Shown here: piece after piece, positions 26,897 through 36,191 of the stretch
Position numbering within the stretch: position 1 is the first letter of the stretch
How the letters are laid out: the number at the start of each line of letters is the position of its first letter
NCBI GenBank assembly: GCA_002344055.1
Contig: DDTH01000006.1
Span: 62,001 to 126,000 of the forward strand
DNA: 64,000 bases
Source of the DNA: Sphingomonadales bacterium UBA2369
GTDB taxonomy: Bacteria; Pseudomonadota; Alphaproteobacteria; Sphingomonadales; Sphingomonadaceae
Reading direction: 5' to 3'
Program-made: the position numbers and the translations under genes
The notes under the pieces: model-generated
Database searches by the model: none
Told to the model about the DNA's origin: nothing
The model's input: the letters and a program-made list of their open reading frames with translations, nothing else

Positions 26897-27364
26897 TCAG
26901 CCCTCGCCGCGCAAGAGCCGGGCGGGGACGCCGGCCACCGTTTCGCCCGGCGCGACGTCTTTCGTGACCACCGCGCCGGCGCCCACGAGAGCGCGTTCGC
27001 CGATCGTCACGCCGCCCATCACGACGACGCCGCTGCCGAGCGAGGCACCGCGGCACACGCGGGTCGGCACGACCGTCCAGTCCGCCTCGGTCTGCAGTCC
27101 CCCGTCCGCCGCAGTCGCGCGCGGCTCGATATCGTTGATGAACATCACGCCGTGGCCGACGAACACCTCATCCTCGATCGTCACGCCCTCGCACAGGAAG
27201 GAGTGGGACGAGATCTTGCAGCGCGCGCCGACACTCACGCCCTTCTGGATTTCCACGAAGGTGCCGACCTTGGTCTCGTCGCCGATCGAGCAGCCATAGA
27301 GATTGACGAGATCGGGGTGGAAGATCCGCACGTCGCGGCCGAGCGCGACATCCTTCATCGGCAT
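26897..27364 (-). CDS. Hexapeptide-repeat N-acetyltransferase, WbpD-like
   Basis: 155 residues, a left-handed beta-helix of I/V-G-x-x4 turns (YGCSIGDETKVGTFVEIQKG onwards), with SSHSFLCEGVTIEDEVFVG and the C-terminal loop GAVVTKDVAPGETVAGVPAR. Length and pattern fit UDP-2-acetamido-3-amino-glucuronate N-acetyltransferases (WbpD/WlbB). The start is ATG 27364 (MPMKDVALG); the second Met two residues later is also possible. 101 bases separate it from the oxidoreductase start downstream; no stable structure noticed there. Confidence 0.87.
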   Translation of the reverse strand: MPMKDVALGRDVRIFHPDLVNLYGCSIGDETKVGTFVEIQKGVSVGARCKISSHSFLCEGVTIEDEVFVGHGVMFINDIEPRATAADGGLQTEADWTVVPTRVCRGASLGSGVVVMGGVTIGERALVGAGAVVTKDVAPGETVAGVPARLLRGEG

Positions 27365-27381
27365 GTTGAATCCTTTACTCG

Positions 27382-28533
27382 TTACCGGGCGGCATCGCGC
27401 CGGGCGGCGGCGATGGCGGCCTCATAAAAGGCTTCATAGGCGCGCGCCATGGCTTCCACGCCGTGATGCGCCCGCGCATAGGCCTGTTGCCGATCCGCCA
27501 GCGCGCGGCGCGCCCTGTCGTCCGCAAGCAACGCCGCGGCCCGCTCCGCCAGCGCATCCGGATCGGGCGTCGACCAGATCCAGTCATGCTCGCCCGGCCG
27601 GTAGTCCGGCTGGGTCTGCAAGGCGAGCACTGGCAACCCCGCCATGGCGGCTTCCAGCGCGGCAATCCCCGTGACCGGGCCGACGTTGAGCGTCAGATAG
27701 AGATCGATCCCGGCAAGGGCGACGGCCGGCTCGTCGATCATGCCGGGAAGATGAATGCGGTCCGCAAGTCCCGCCGCATCGACAGAAGCGCGGACCTGCT
27801 GTTCCATCGCCCCGCCGCCGCCGAGCATGAAATGCGAATCCGGCCCCATGCGCTGCGCCAGACGCGCGAACAGATCGACGAAATCCAGCGGGCGGCGCTC
27901 CGGCCGCAGCACTCCGATCGTCCCGGCCGCGATCCGCCGCCCGTCCGGAATGCCGGTGGCGCGACGCCAGACCATAGCCTCATCGGCCGGCACTTCCCGG
28001 GGCGCCGACACGCCGTTCAGGATCACCTCGCTGTGCAGGCCGGGATGGCGGGCGCGGAAGCTGTTCCAGAAGGGATCCTCCGCCATCAGCGCGAAAGCAT
28101 CGCGGTTGGCCGACAGGCGGGCATAGAGCCAGCGCATGTGCGCGCGCATCGGCATGCCGACGCTGTGACAGGTCTCGACCACCGCCGGGCCTGCCGCCTT
28201 CAGCCGCCGGCGGCGCTTGCGGATTTGTCCCGCGACGAACCCGCCATAGGTCATATGCGCGTGGACGACATCCTGCCCGGCCAGCCAGTCCCACTCACGC
28301 TTCACCCAGGGGCCGGCGTCACGATATTTCGCCAGACGCCCCGGCCGACTGGGGTTGATGAAGCGGAGATCGACCGAAGGCGACAGGCGGCTTGCGAGGA
28401 TCGCCGGATCCACCGGGTGACCCGCAACGAGGGTCAATTCGTGTCCTTGCGCGGCCATTTCGTTGGCGAGATCGACCGCGACGCGCTCTGCACCCCCTTT
28501 TGTCAGGGCAGGCAGGATATGGACGATCTTCAC
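27382..28533 (-). CDS. Glycosyltransferase family 4 (GT-B fold)
   Basis: 383 residues. N-terminal HILPALTKGGAERVAVDLA is the acceptor-side start of many GT4 enzymes; the C-terminal nucleotide-sugar half contains GTIGVLRPERRPLDFVDLF, MLGGGGAMEQQ and LEAAMAGLPVLAL. Retaining transfer to a lipid-linked oligosaccharide is likely; donor unknown. Its start overlaps the stop of the upstream glycosyltransferase by ATGA, so both are co-translated. Confidence 0.9.
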   Translation of the reverse strand: MKIVHILPALTKGGAERVAVDLANEMAAQGHELTLVAGHPVDPAILASRLSPSVDLRFINPSRPGRLAKYRDAGPWVKREWDWLAGQDVVHAHMTYGGFVAGQIRKRRRRLKAAGPAVVETCHSVGMPMRAHMRWLYARLSANRDAFALMAEDPFWNSFRARHPGLHSEVILNGVSAPREVPADEAMVWRRATGIPDGRRIAAGTIGVLRPERRPLDFVDLFARLAQRMGPDSHFMLGGGGAMEQQVRASVDAAGLADRIHLPGMIDEPAVALAGIDLYLTLNVGPVTGIAALEAAMAGLPVLALQTQPDYRPGEHDWIWSTPDPDALAERAAALLADDRARRALADRQQAYARAHHGVEAMARAYEAFYEAAIAAARRDAAR

Positions 28534-29816
28534 GGCCGTGCCGCCCCACTCTGCGCGAACCGTGCCAGCAGCTTCGTATATTCCTGCCGCTCATGCTCGT
28601 TGAGTTCGGCCGGATTGAGGATTGCCAACGCGCGCTGCCGCACCGCCCGGCCCATCCGTGCGGCATAGTTGCGGTCGCGCACTAGCTTGCCTGTGGCCGC
28701 CGCCAGCGCCTCGACCTCGCGGAACGGCACCAATTCCCCCGTCTCGCCGGTGCGGACCAGATCGCCCTGCCAGTCGAGATCGTAAGCGGCGATCGGTGCG
28801 CCGCCGAGCGCCGCTTCCGACAACGCCCGTCCGGTGAGCGGCGACACCACAGCGGCGGCGTTCGGATTGAGCTGGGCCAAAGTCTTCTGGTCCAGATTGC
28901 CGGCGAAGATCAGCCGGTCGCCGACGCCCAGGCCATCGGCGAGCGCCTGCAATTCCTCGCGCATCGGCCCGTCCCCGGCCATGACCAGCTTCAGGTCCAG
29001 CCCATCCTTCACCAGCGCGCCGAGCACGCGCACCGTATCGTCCGGAAACTTCACCGCGATCAGCCGGCCGATGCAGAGCAGATATTTGCCCGGCTCGATG
29101 CCGAACCGATCGAACAAGGCGGTGTCGAGCTTGCGCGTGGACGGTTCCTGCAGATGCTCGTCGGCGAGCAGATTGCCGTAGCGGAAGATGGTCACGCGAT
29201 CGGCATGCGCGCCGCTTTCCACCGCATAATCGACATTGTCCTGATTGGGCGCGGCGACCATGTCGGCCCGCGGGAAGACGAAGCGCTCGATCTTCTCCTC
29301 CCGCCGGATGGAGCGCAGCAGGGCCGGGTAAAGCGGCTTGCCGGTATTGGCGCGCACATCGCGATTGTTGGCGTTGACGCGGATCAGAAACGGGATGCGG
29401 GTCGTCCGCGCCAATGCCCAGCCGAACAGACCGAGATAGAGCGGGTCGCCGACGCGGATAGCGCTGATCTGCTCGCGCTCGATCAACTTGCGCAGGCGAC
29501 GGAACAGGCCGACCTGGCCGATCAGGAAATTGACCGGAAACAGCTTCGCCAGCCAGCGGAAGCGCCCGACCTTACCCTCGATGAACGTGTGCCGCGCCGC
29601 AATCTCGTGCGTGACCGGCTTGCCATATTTCTCCGCCCATTCCGGCGAGGTGAGCAATGTCGCGAACGGATGAACGCTCCAGACATGCTCGAAAAAGCCG
29701 TCGAGGTCGCGGCAGGTGACCGACTGCTCCAGCCCGCGCTCGCGGATCATCTCCAGCGTGTAGCTGGCGTCGATGACGAGCAGCTTGCGCGGGGTCTCGG
29801 GAGATTCGGAGGACAA
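28530..29816 (-). CDS. Glycosyltransferase family 4-like protein
   Basis: 428 residues of GT-B type. The N-terminal half begins LLVIDASYTLEMIRERG and is unusual; the C-terminal half has LLCIGRLIAVKFPDDTVRVL, VMAGDGPMREELQALADG, and SEAALGGAPIAAYD with the E-x7-type nucleotide-sugar motif. First gene of the minus-strand run leading to the amino-uronate genes. 143 bases of non-coding DNA separate it from the divergent epimerase gene and should hold both promoters; nothing recognisable was found there. Confidence 0.87.
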   Translation of the reverse strand: MSSESPETPRKLLVIDASYTLEMIRERGLEQSVTCRDLDGFFEHVWSVHPFATLLTSPEWAEKYGKPVTHEIAARHTFIEGKVGRFRWLAKLFPVNFLIGQVGLFRRLRKLIEREQISAIRVGDPLYLGLFGWALARTTRIPFLIRVNANNRDVRANTGKPLYPALLRSIRREEKIERFVFPRADMVAAPNQDNVDYAVESGAHADRVTIFRYGNLLADEHLQEPSTRKLDTALFDRFGIEPGKYLLCIGRLIAVKFPDDTVRVLGALVKDGLDLKLVMAGDGPMREELQALADGLGVGDRLIFAGNLDQKTLAQLNPNAAAVVSPLTGRALSEAALGGAPIAAYDLDWQGDLVRTGETGELVPFREVEALAAATGKLVRDRNYAARMGRAVRQRALAILNPAELNEHERQEYTKLLARFAQSGAARP

Positions 29817-29959
29817 AGCGGGATATCCTGACGGTGAGCGGCGCGATTAGGCAAGGGCGGGCGGCGTCGCAAGGCGTTGAAGCCGCGCGGACGCACCGCT
29901 ACAGGGGCGCCGCGGCGTTCCGCCCGCAATTCCATCCTCTCGCATATGAAGGCCATCGG

Positions 29960-30946
29960 ATGTCCGATCAGACGAGCATGCTCACCGGCCGCAAGGTCAT
30001 CGTCACCGGCGGCGCGGGCTTTATCGGCTCGCACCTCAGCGAGCGGCTGGTCGAGATCGGCGCCGACGTCATCTGCCTGGACGATCTTTCCGCCGGCAAG
30101 CGGACGAACGTCGCGCATCTGGAGCGGCACAACAATTTCCACTTCGCCGAAGCCAGCGTCTGCGATGCCGATGCGGCGATGGATAAATTGTTCGAGGGCG
30201 TGGACACGGTGTTCCACAATGCCGCGTCGAAGAAGAATGTCTGCCTGATCGATCCGGGCAAGGATCTGGAGGTCAATGCCGGCGGCGCGCTGAACCTGCT
30301 GCAGAAGGCGATGGCGCATAATGTCCGCAAGTTCGTCCAGGCCTCGACGGGCTCCGTCTATGGCGAGCCGCAAATCTTCCCGACGACCGAGAGCCACCCG
30401 TTCGAGCCGGTCTCCTATTATGGCGTCTCGAAGCTGGGCGGCGAGCGTTACGTGGATGTCTTCCACAAGCTGTACGGCCTCGACACGACGATCCTGCGTT
30501 ACTTCCACGTCTATGGCGAACGGCAGGAATCGAACGAGTTCGGCGGTGTCGTCTCTATCTTCCTGCGCCGCATTACCGAAGGGCAGAACCCGATCGTGTT
30601 CGGCCATGGCGAGCAGGTGCGCAGCTTCACCTATGTGAAGGATCTCGTCGAAGCGAACCTCCGCGCCGCGACCGATCCCAAAGCGACCGGTCAGGCCTAT
30701 AATGCCGCCTCCGGCATCCGCGTGACGATCAACGAACTCGCCAAGGGCATGCTCGAAATCCTCGATCCGGAGGGCAAGCTGTCCGTCGAACATGGCGAGC
30801 CGCTGGTGGGCGACATCATGGAATTCGACGTTTCGAACGCGAAAATCCGCGAGGAACTCGGCATGAGCTTCGAACAGGATTTCTGGGGCACTTTGCGCGC
30901 CGCGCTGGCGGACAAGGACGCATTCCTGGGCTACAAGGCCGCCTGA
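29960..30946 (+). CDS. NAD-dependent nucleotide-sugar epimerase/dehydratase (extended SDR)
   Basis: About 328 residues from ATG 29960 (MSDQTSMLTGRKVIVTGGAG). Rossmann GGAGFIGSH, then VFHNAASKKNV, catalytic STGSVYGE and the YYGVSKLGGE Tyr/Lys pair. The FHVYGERQESNEFGGVVSIF stretch is typical of UDP-hexose 4-epimerase-like enzymes such as WbpP/Gne or UDP-glucuronate-type epimerases; the substrate cannot be fixed. Followed 23 bases later by the flippase gene. Confidence 0.88.
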   Translation: MSDQTSMLTGRKVIVTGGAGFIGSHLSERLVEIGADVICLDDLSAGKRTNVAHLERHNNFHFAEASVCDADAAMDKLFEGVDTVFHNAASKKNVCLIDPGKDLEVNAGGALNLLQKAMAHNVRKFVQASTGSVYGEPQIFPTTESHPFEPVSYYGVSKLGGERYVDVFHKLYGLDTTILRYFHVYGERQESNEFGGVVSIFLRRITEGQNPIVFGHGEQVRSFTYVKDLVEANLRAATDPKATGQAYNAASGIRVTINELAKGMLEILDPEGKLSVEHGEPLVGDIMEFDVSNAKIREELGMSFEQDFWGTLRAALADKDAFLGYKAA

Positions 30947-30969
30947 GGGGCAAGGCCGGACCGACGCGC

Positions 30970-32226
30970 ATGGATCGCCGCCAATATATGCGCCAGTTCC
31001 TGGCGCTATTCTCCGGCACCTTCCTCGCGCAGGTCTTCAACTTCGCCGCCTATCCCCTGCTCGCCCGGCTATACACGCCGGAAGAGTTCGGCCTGCTCGG
31101 GACCTTCATCGCCGCCGCCGCCATCCCCGGCGCGCTCGCCTGCGGCCGGTTCGAGCTGGCGATCACCACCGCGCCGCACAGCGGGCGGCAGGCGGTGTTG
31201 TGGCTCTGTTTCACCATCGCGCTGGGAGTCTCCGCTTTCGCCACCGTGGCGATGTGGCTCTATTGGTGGGCGATCGACGCGCCGATGCTCTGGCTGCTGG
31301 TGCCGATGCTGTTCGTCACCGTGCTGCTGACCGGCGTCACCAACGCGCTGACCATGTTCCTGATGCGGCACGAATCCTTCCGCTTCGCCTCGATCGGCGT
31401 GGTGCTGCGGACGGCGACGACGGTGCTGGTGCAATTGGGGGTCGTGCTGGTCTGGCCCGGCGCGATGGGGCTGATCGCTGGCTTCGCGCTCGGGCTGGTC
31501 GCGCAGAGCCTGATGGGCTTCGCGATCACCAGCCGCTGGTATCCGCTCGGCCGGCCGCGCCGCAGCCACATGCGGGCGATGTTCCGCCGCTTCCGGCCGC
31601 AGGTGAGCGTCGATATCCCCGGCTCTCTGCTCGCCGCTTTGTCGTTCAACCTTCTGCCCTTCATGCTGCAATTTCTCTACGGCACGCGCGCGGTCGGCTT
31701 CTATGCGATCGGTCAGCGGATCGCGGTGCTGCCGCTGCAATTGTTCAACGACGCGCTGAGCCAGGTCTTCTTCCAGCGCGCCGCGCGGGCGCAGGAAGCG
31801 CGCGGGGAATTCTGGCAGGAATTCCGGCTGACGCTGCTCGTGTCGGTCGCGATCAGCCTGGCGATGCTCGCCGGCCTGGTCTTCCTGGCCGAGCCGGTGC
31901 TCGCTTTGTATCTCGGCGCGGAATGGGAGATGTCGGGGACGATCCTCGTCATTCTCGCGCCGATGCTGGCGATCCGCAGCGTCACCATGTCGCTGGCGAC
32001 GACCGTCTTCGTCATGAAGCGCCCAGTCTGGCTGTTCTGGCACAATGTCGCCAGCGTCATCGCGATCGGCGCGGCCTTCGGCATCGCGCTGGCGACGGGC
32101 GCGGGGATGCTGACCTTCCTGCTGCTGCTCGCGATCCTGCAGGGCGTGGAATATGCCATATTCGGCATCGCGCTCGCGGTGGCGGCGCGGCGGCGCTACT
32201 ATCGCGTGAAAGCCGAAACCGCCTGA
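30970..32226 (+). CDS. Lipid-linked oligosaccharide flippase (Wzx-like, MOP superfamily)
   Basis: 418 residues, mostly hydrophobic with about a dozen predicted helices. The N-terminal FSGTFLAQVFNFAAYPLLAR and LYTPEEFGLLGTF are characteristic of polysaccharide_synt / Wzx proteins, and the central helix FYAIGQRIAVLPLQLFNDAL is a conserved MOP stretch. It would flip the undecaprenyl-linked repeat unit to the periplasm. Downstream of the epimerase in a two-gene plus-strand unit, convergent with a methyltransferase gene. Confidence 0.88.
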   Translation: MDRRQYMRQFLALFSGTFLAQVFNFAAYPLLARLYTPEEFGLLGTFIAAAAIPGALACGRFELAITTAPHSGRQAVLWLCFTIALGVSAFATVAMWLYWWAIDAPMLWLLVPMLFVTVLLTGVTNALTMFLMRHESFRFASIGVVLRTATTVLVQLGVVLVWPGAMGLIAGFALGLVAQSLMGFAITSRWYPLGRPRRSHMRAMFRRFRPQVSVDIPGSLLAALSFNLLPFMLQFLYGTRAVGFYAIGQRIAVLPLQLFNDALSQVFFQRAARAQEARGEFWQEFRLTLLVSVAISLAMLAGLVFLAEPVLALYLGAEWEMSGTILVILAPMLAIRSVTMSLATTVFVMKRPVWLFWHNVASVIAIGAAFGIALATGAGMLTFLLLLAILQGVEYAIFGIALAVAARRRYYRVKAETA

Positions 32227-32230
32227 GCGG

Positions 32231-33166
32231 CTATTCCGGCTTGCGGCCGATCACGATGCAGCTGATGCTTGCCTTGAACTTGCGCGCGCGCTCGAGGCTG
32301 AGGCCGGTCTGCGGCAGATCCCACGCCGCGTCGATCACGAAGCCCTGCGCTTCGACGAAGGCATGGAATTCCTCGGTCGTGCGCCAGAGGTAGATATGGT
32401 CCGGCGCCGGGCTGTTGACCGGCGCATTGATGAAGATGCGGCCGCCGGGCTTCAGCGCCGCGCAGAGCGATTGCAGCGCCAGATCGGGCCGCTCCAGATG
32501 CTCCAGCACCTCGCTGATCACCGCCGCGTCGAACTCGTCGTGACGGGCAGGAGCGGCGAGCACGTCCTGCTCGATGATCGCGATCTCGCGGGTGACGCCC
32601 AGCCGCTTCAGCGCCGCATGGGTTTCGGCGATGCTGGACGGGCTGACGTCCCACGCTTCCAGTCGCGCCACCGCCGGCGAGTTCGCCGCGAAGGTCAGGA
32701 AGAAGCCGTGGCCCGGGCCGACCTCAAGATATTCCGCGCCTTCCGGCAGGTTCGCCAGGAATTGCGTACGGAACAGGTCGAAGGCGACGGCGTGCGGATG
32801 CCAGAGAATCTGCGAGATCAGGATGCCGTGCACGTAGCGCGACATATATTCGGGCTTCCCATACACCTCGGCATAAGCTTCGGCGAAGGTGCTCAGGCGG
32901 TAGCGGCCTTCACGGTGGAAGAAGAATTCCTCCGCGAGGAATTCTTCGCACATCCAGCGATAGTCGGCGACATATTCGGCCAGCGCGTCGCCCATGTTCG
33001 CGAGCGCGAGCACCGAGAATTCCTCGCAACGGGCGAGAAAGTCCGCATCGTCCGCCGCAAAGCGCGTGGCGATATATTTCTCATGCTCCGGCCACACGGC
33101 CAGGGTCGCCGCGACGACTTGCGAGATGGCGGGATAGGCGGCCAGCTTGGCGGAGAGATCGGACAT
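32231..33166 (-). CDS. Class I SAM-dependent methyltransferase
   Basis: 311 residues. A ~130-residue N-terminal helical domain of unknown role precedes a UbiE-like Rossmann methyltransferase: motif I LEVGPGHGFF, an acidic strand end EAWDVSP, motif IV VISEVLEHLERP, then LKPGGRIFINAPV. Probably methylates a sugar or an intermediate of the modification cassette. It starts just downstream of the CysE-like acyltransferase gene on the same strand and could be part of that operon. Confidence 0.85.
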   Translation of the reverse strand: MSDLSAKLAAYPAISQVVAATLAVWPEHEKYIATRFAADDADFLARCEEFSVLALANMGDALAEYVADYRWMCEEFLAEEFFFHREGRYRLSTFAEAYAEVYGKPEYMSRYVHGILISQILWHPHAVAFDLFRTQFLANLPEGAEYLEVGPGHGFFLTFAANSPAVARLEAWDVSPSSIAETHAALKRLGVTREIAIIEQDVLAAPARHDEFDAAVISEVLEHLERPDLALQSLCAALKPGGRIFINAPVNSPAPDHIYLWRTTEEFHAFVEAQGFVIDAAWDLPQTGLSLERARKFKASISCIVIGRKPE

Positions 33167-33184
33167 CGGGGTTCCTGAAAAAGA

Positions 33185-33844
33185 CTATTCGGCCGCGAGT
33201 GCGGCGGGTTCGGCATCGCGGCGGGCAAGCTCCGGCACACGGTCGCAACCGCGCACCAGCATGTCGTCGGAGCCTTTAAGCGCGACGATCTTGGCGGGAA
33301 AGCCCGAGATGGTGACGCCCGGCTGCGTGAAGGAGCGCGTGACCACCGAATTGGCGCCAATCACGATGTTGTCCGCAATCCGCATCGGCCCGCTCATTTT
33401 CACGCCCGGCCCGAAATAGACATTGTCGCCGAAATGCGGCGCATCGAATTCCGGCACTTCCGATGGATCCATGATCACCGCCGATCCGGCGATCGCCGCG
33501 CCGACATGGATGCGGCAATTGCGGCCGAAGCAGCAATCCTGATGGATCATGATGTTGCCATAATGGGGCAGCGAAACGCCCGGCCCGAAAACGTGCAGGC
33601 TGATCGAGAAACCGAGCCGGGTCGACAGGCGGCGGAACCAGAAGGTCAAGGGCGCGCGCAGCACGAAGGGCGCGCGCGTGTTCTGCGACCATTCCAGCAC
33701 CCGCATCAGCACCAGGAAGCGCGCGACCGGGTTGAAGAAGAATTCGAACAAAGGCCGCCGGCCCGAACGGCTGTGATAGTCCGCGCGGATGAACAGGCGG
33801 CAATCGCGCCAGTTCCTGATCCTGTCCTCGGGGCGCGCGGGCAT
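33185..33844 (-). CDS. CysE-like hexapeptide acyltransferase
   Basis: 219 residues. A helical N-terminal third (WRDCRLFIRADYHSR, VARFLVLMRVLEWSQN) as in serine-acetyltransferase-like and colanic-acid acyltransferases, then a left-handed helix: ISLHVFGPGVSLPHYGNIMI with a probable catalytic histidine, CRIHVGAAIAG, and IGANSVVTRSFTQPGVTISG. The acyl donor may be acetyl-CoA or, given the neighbouring carrier protein gene 15 bases upstream, an acyl-ACP. It is likely one of the final transfer enzymes of the cassette. Confidence 0.83.
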   Translation of the reverse strand: MPARPEDRIRNWRDCRLFIRADYHSRSGRRPLFEFFFNPVARFLVLMRVLEWSQNTRAPFVLRAPLTFWFRRLSTRLGFSISLHVFGPGVSLPHYGNIMIHQDCCFGRNCRIHVGAAIAGSAVIMDPSEVPEFDAPHFGDNVYFGPGVKMSGPMRIADNIVIGANSVVTRSFTQPGVTISGFPAKIVALKGSDDMLVRGCDRVPELARRDAEPAALAAE

Positions 33845-33859
33845 GGTGGGCCTTAAGCC

Positions 33860-34099
33860 TCAGCCGGCCTTCTGGCGGATCGCCGCGACCAGCTCGCCCA
33901 GATCGTTCAGGCCGACCACTTCCTTCGGCTCGAAGCGGACGCCGAACGCCTCCTCGGCCGCCAGCACGAGCCGGATGTGGCCGACACTGTCCCAGCCGTC
34001 GACATCGGCCGAGACCGTATCGGCGCCGAGCGGCCCTTCATATTCGAACACATCGTCGAAAATGCCGCCCAGGCGCTGGTAGATTTCGTCGTCAGTCAT
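33860..34099 (-). CDS. Stand-alone acyl carrier protein
   Basis: 79 residues from ATG 34099, short and acidic, four-helix ACP plan. The phosphopantetheine attachment site reads GWDSVGHIRL with Ser38; the usual DSL is DSV. It is not the fatty-acid AcpP, whose site is DSLDTVE, but the type that serves FkbH-like enzymes and secondary pathways. The FkbH-like gene ends 13 bases upstream on the same strand, so this is its probable carrier. A phosphopantetheinyl transferase domain is encoded 3 kb away in the same locus. Confidence 0.92.
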   Translation of the reverse strand: MTDDEIYQRLGGIFDDVFEYEGPLGADTVSADVDGWDSVGHIRLVLAAEEAFGVRFEPKEVVGLNDLGELVAAIRQKAG

Positions 34100-34112
34100 G
34101 AAAGCAAACCTC

Positions 34113-36008
34113 TCAGGCGTCCTGCCCGTCCCGCAGGACATGGGCGAAAATGTCGGGAAAGTCGAAATCGGCCACGCCGATGTCGAGCAGCCAGCGCTCC
34201 TCGCCTGCCTCGCCCGCCGAGTCCAGAGAGAAGCCGAGCTTGCGATAATGATCGACGACGATGCCGTTGCGCTCGGTCGGGCGGAAGATGCCGGTCAGCT
34301 TCGAGACGCCACGGCCCCTGAGCAGCCGGACCAGCTCGGCCAGCGCCGCCTCCTCGACCCGGCGGCCGAGCACGCGGCAGCTCATCAGCCAGGTGTCGAT
34401 TTCGGCTTCTGCACCGTCCACGCGCGCGATGATCGTCGAGATCATGCCATTGTCCCCGAACACATCCTCCAGCCGGATCTGGAGGGTGATGACCGAGGAA
34501 TCCTCGCCCAGCGCCGCGACCTCGCCTTCGGTGTAGCGGCGCGTGGTCAGGTTGAACTGGTTCGATTTGTTGATCAGCTGCGCGATGCGGGCGCGGCCGC
34601 GTTCGTCGAACGGGGCGAAGCGGATCGTCATCGCCAGCGACGCGAGATAATCGTCGATCCCGCCCGCCGCGGCCTGCACCGCGACGCGCTTCGCGTTCTG
34701 CTCGTAGAATTTCGAACGGGCGCGATCCTCGTCCGAGAAGCCCGCCGCCTCGAAATAGCCGGCCGCCGCGACGGTGCGGACGTAGAAAGCCGACGAGTCC
34801 GGCAGCTCCGGCACCGCGACCTGCGGCAAACGCTGTCGGACCAGTTCGCGCTCCGCCGGATTGTCGTCGACGAAGACCAGCGAATCGAGACCGAGATTCA
34901 GCGTCTCGGCGATCACCCTGAGGTTGCTCGCCTTGTCCGTCCAGTTCGCCTGGAAGACGGCGATATGCTCCTCGCGCAGCAGCATGTCGGGATGTTCGCG
35001 GAACACCTGGCGGGCAATCTCGTCGGTATTCTTCGAGGACACGGCCAGCACCACGCCGCGCTCGCGCAAACCCAGCGCATAGGCCTGCAGCGCCAGATGC
35101 GCCTCGCCGGTCGCGTCGCCCTGCGCGATGTTGATCCCGTCCATGCCGTCGTCGCCGATCACGCCTGACCAGACGGTATTGTCGAGGTCCAGCACCAGCA
35201 CCTTGCGGCTCTTGCCCCGCATCGCGCCGAGCAGGCGGGCGAGATTCTCCGCATAGGCGGGGATCAAGGCATGCGAGAAAGGCTGCTTGGCGACATTCCA
35301 GGCCGCCGGATCATGCCAGCGATCGAGCCCGGCCCGCGCGGCAAGGCCGGCGACGTCTAACAGCAGCAGACCGCCGCCCGTGCGCGCGGCAAGCCCCGTA
35401 TTGAAGGCGGCGACGGCCTGACCCTCCGAGCCCGGCAGCACCGCGTCATAGCCACCGAGATATTGCTCCGGCAGCGGCGGCAGCGACTGGACGATCACAT
35501 TGGGACAATGCGCCGCCAGACCGCCGCGCATCGCCTCGACCTGCCCGAGCGCGGCGGCGACCGCCGCCTCGCCCGCCTGCGCGTCACCCGGCGCGGAATG
35601 GAGCGGATAGCCCCGGCTGTCGATCGCCAGCAGCACCGCATCGCAGCCGGCGCGATTGACCGTGGAGCCGGGGTCGAGCGCTTCCTGCATGCACTGGCCA
35701 TAGGGTCCGGCGACGATCTCGATGGCGAGGCCGTGGCGCAGACCGGAGCCGATGATGGCGGGAGTGATGAAATCGGTGGTGGCGTTGGAGACGATGCCGA
35801 GGCGGAACGGGGAAAGGCCGTTCGTCCGGTCACGAGCGCCTTCGACGATCCGAGCGAGCCGCTGCAGCTGGTTGGCGTCGAGCCGGTGCGTCGCGAGCGA
35901 ACGCAGTTCGGCGGAAAGGTCGCCCTCCGCCGCCTTCAGCGCCTTCGCGCGGGCGGCGAAATCGTCCGGCGCGGGCGGCAGCCAACCGAGATGTGCGATC
36001 GGTTCCAT
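34113..36008 (-). CDS. FkbH-like protein (HAD domain, glyceryl-ACP synthase type)
   Basis: 631 residues. N-terminal ~260 residues form the SGNH-like region of long FkbH proteins (LGIVSNATTDF, then DAVLLAIDSRGYPL). The HAD-type phosphatase core follows with DLDNTVWSGVIGDDG at 274-288, VSSKNTDE and VFVDDNPAERELVRQ; the C-terminal third has the FkbH N-acyl/GNAT-like domain (INKSNQFNLTTRRYTE, FGDNGMISTII). Characterised relatives dephosphorylate 1,3-bisphosphoglycerate and load the glyceryl group on an ACP. The ACP gene follows directly. In a polysaccharide locus it suggests glyceryl or derived acyl decoration. Confidence 0.92.
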   Translation of the reverse strand: MEPIAHLGWLPPAPDDFAARAKALKAAEGDLSAELRSLATHRLDANQLQRLARIVEGARDRTNGLSPFRLGIVSNATTDFITPAIIGSGLRHGLAIEIVAGPYGQCMQEALDPGSTVNRAGCDAVLLAIDSRGYPLHSAPGDAQAGEAAVAAALGQVEAMRGGLAAHCPNVIVQSLPPLPEQYLGGYDAVLPGSEGQAVAAFNTGLAARTGGGLLLLDVAGLAARAGLDRWHDPAAWNVAKQPFSHALIPAYAENLARLLGAMRGKSRKVLVLDLDNTVWSGVIGDDGMDGINIAQGDATGEAHLALQAYALGLRERGVVLAVSSKNTDEIARQVFREHPDMLLREEHIAVFQANWTDKASNLRVIAETLNLGLDSLVFVDDNPAERELVRQRLPQVAVPELPDSSAFYVRTVAAAGYFEAAGFSDEDRARSKFYEQNAKRVAVQAAAGGIDDYLASLAMTIRFAPFDERGRARIAQLINKSNQFNLTTRRYTEGEVAALGEDSSVITLQIRLEDVFGDNGMISTIIARVDGAEAEIDTWLMSCRVLGRRVEEAALAELVRLLRGRGVSKLTGIFRPTERNGIVVDHYRKLGFSLDSAGEAGEERWLLDIGVADFDFPDIFAHVLRDGQDA

Positions 36009-36191
36009 CTGATCCAGTTGAGAGGCGCGCGTCCGGCCGCCGGGACGCGCGGCGCATCCCCAAAGATGGCGGTCGCGTCAACCCCTTGGCGGCGCGGCCG
36101 CACTGGGGTCTGGCGCTCGCGGGCGCCCATGGATAGACGCCCGGGACCCGCCGCCACTATGACCGGCGGGACTGGACGGGCTTGGGCGGCA

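Noticed and set aside
35463..36191. Upstream extension of the E2-like frame
   Set aside because: It is antisense to fkbH and lacks family similarity; the lipoyl-type domain begins right after ATG 36192.
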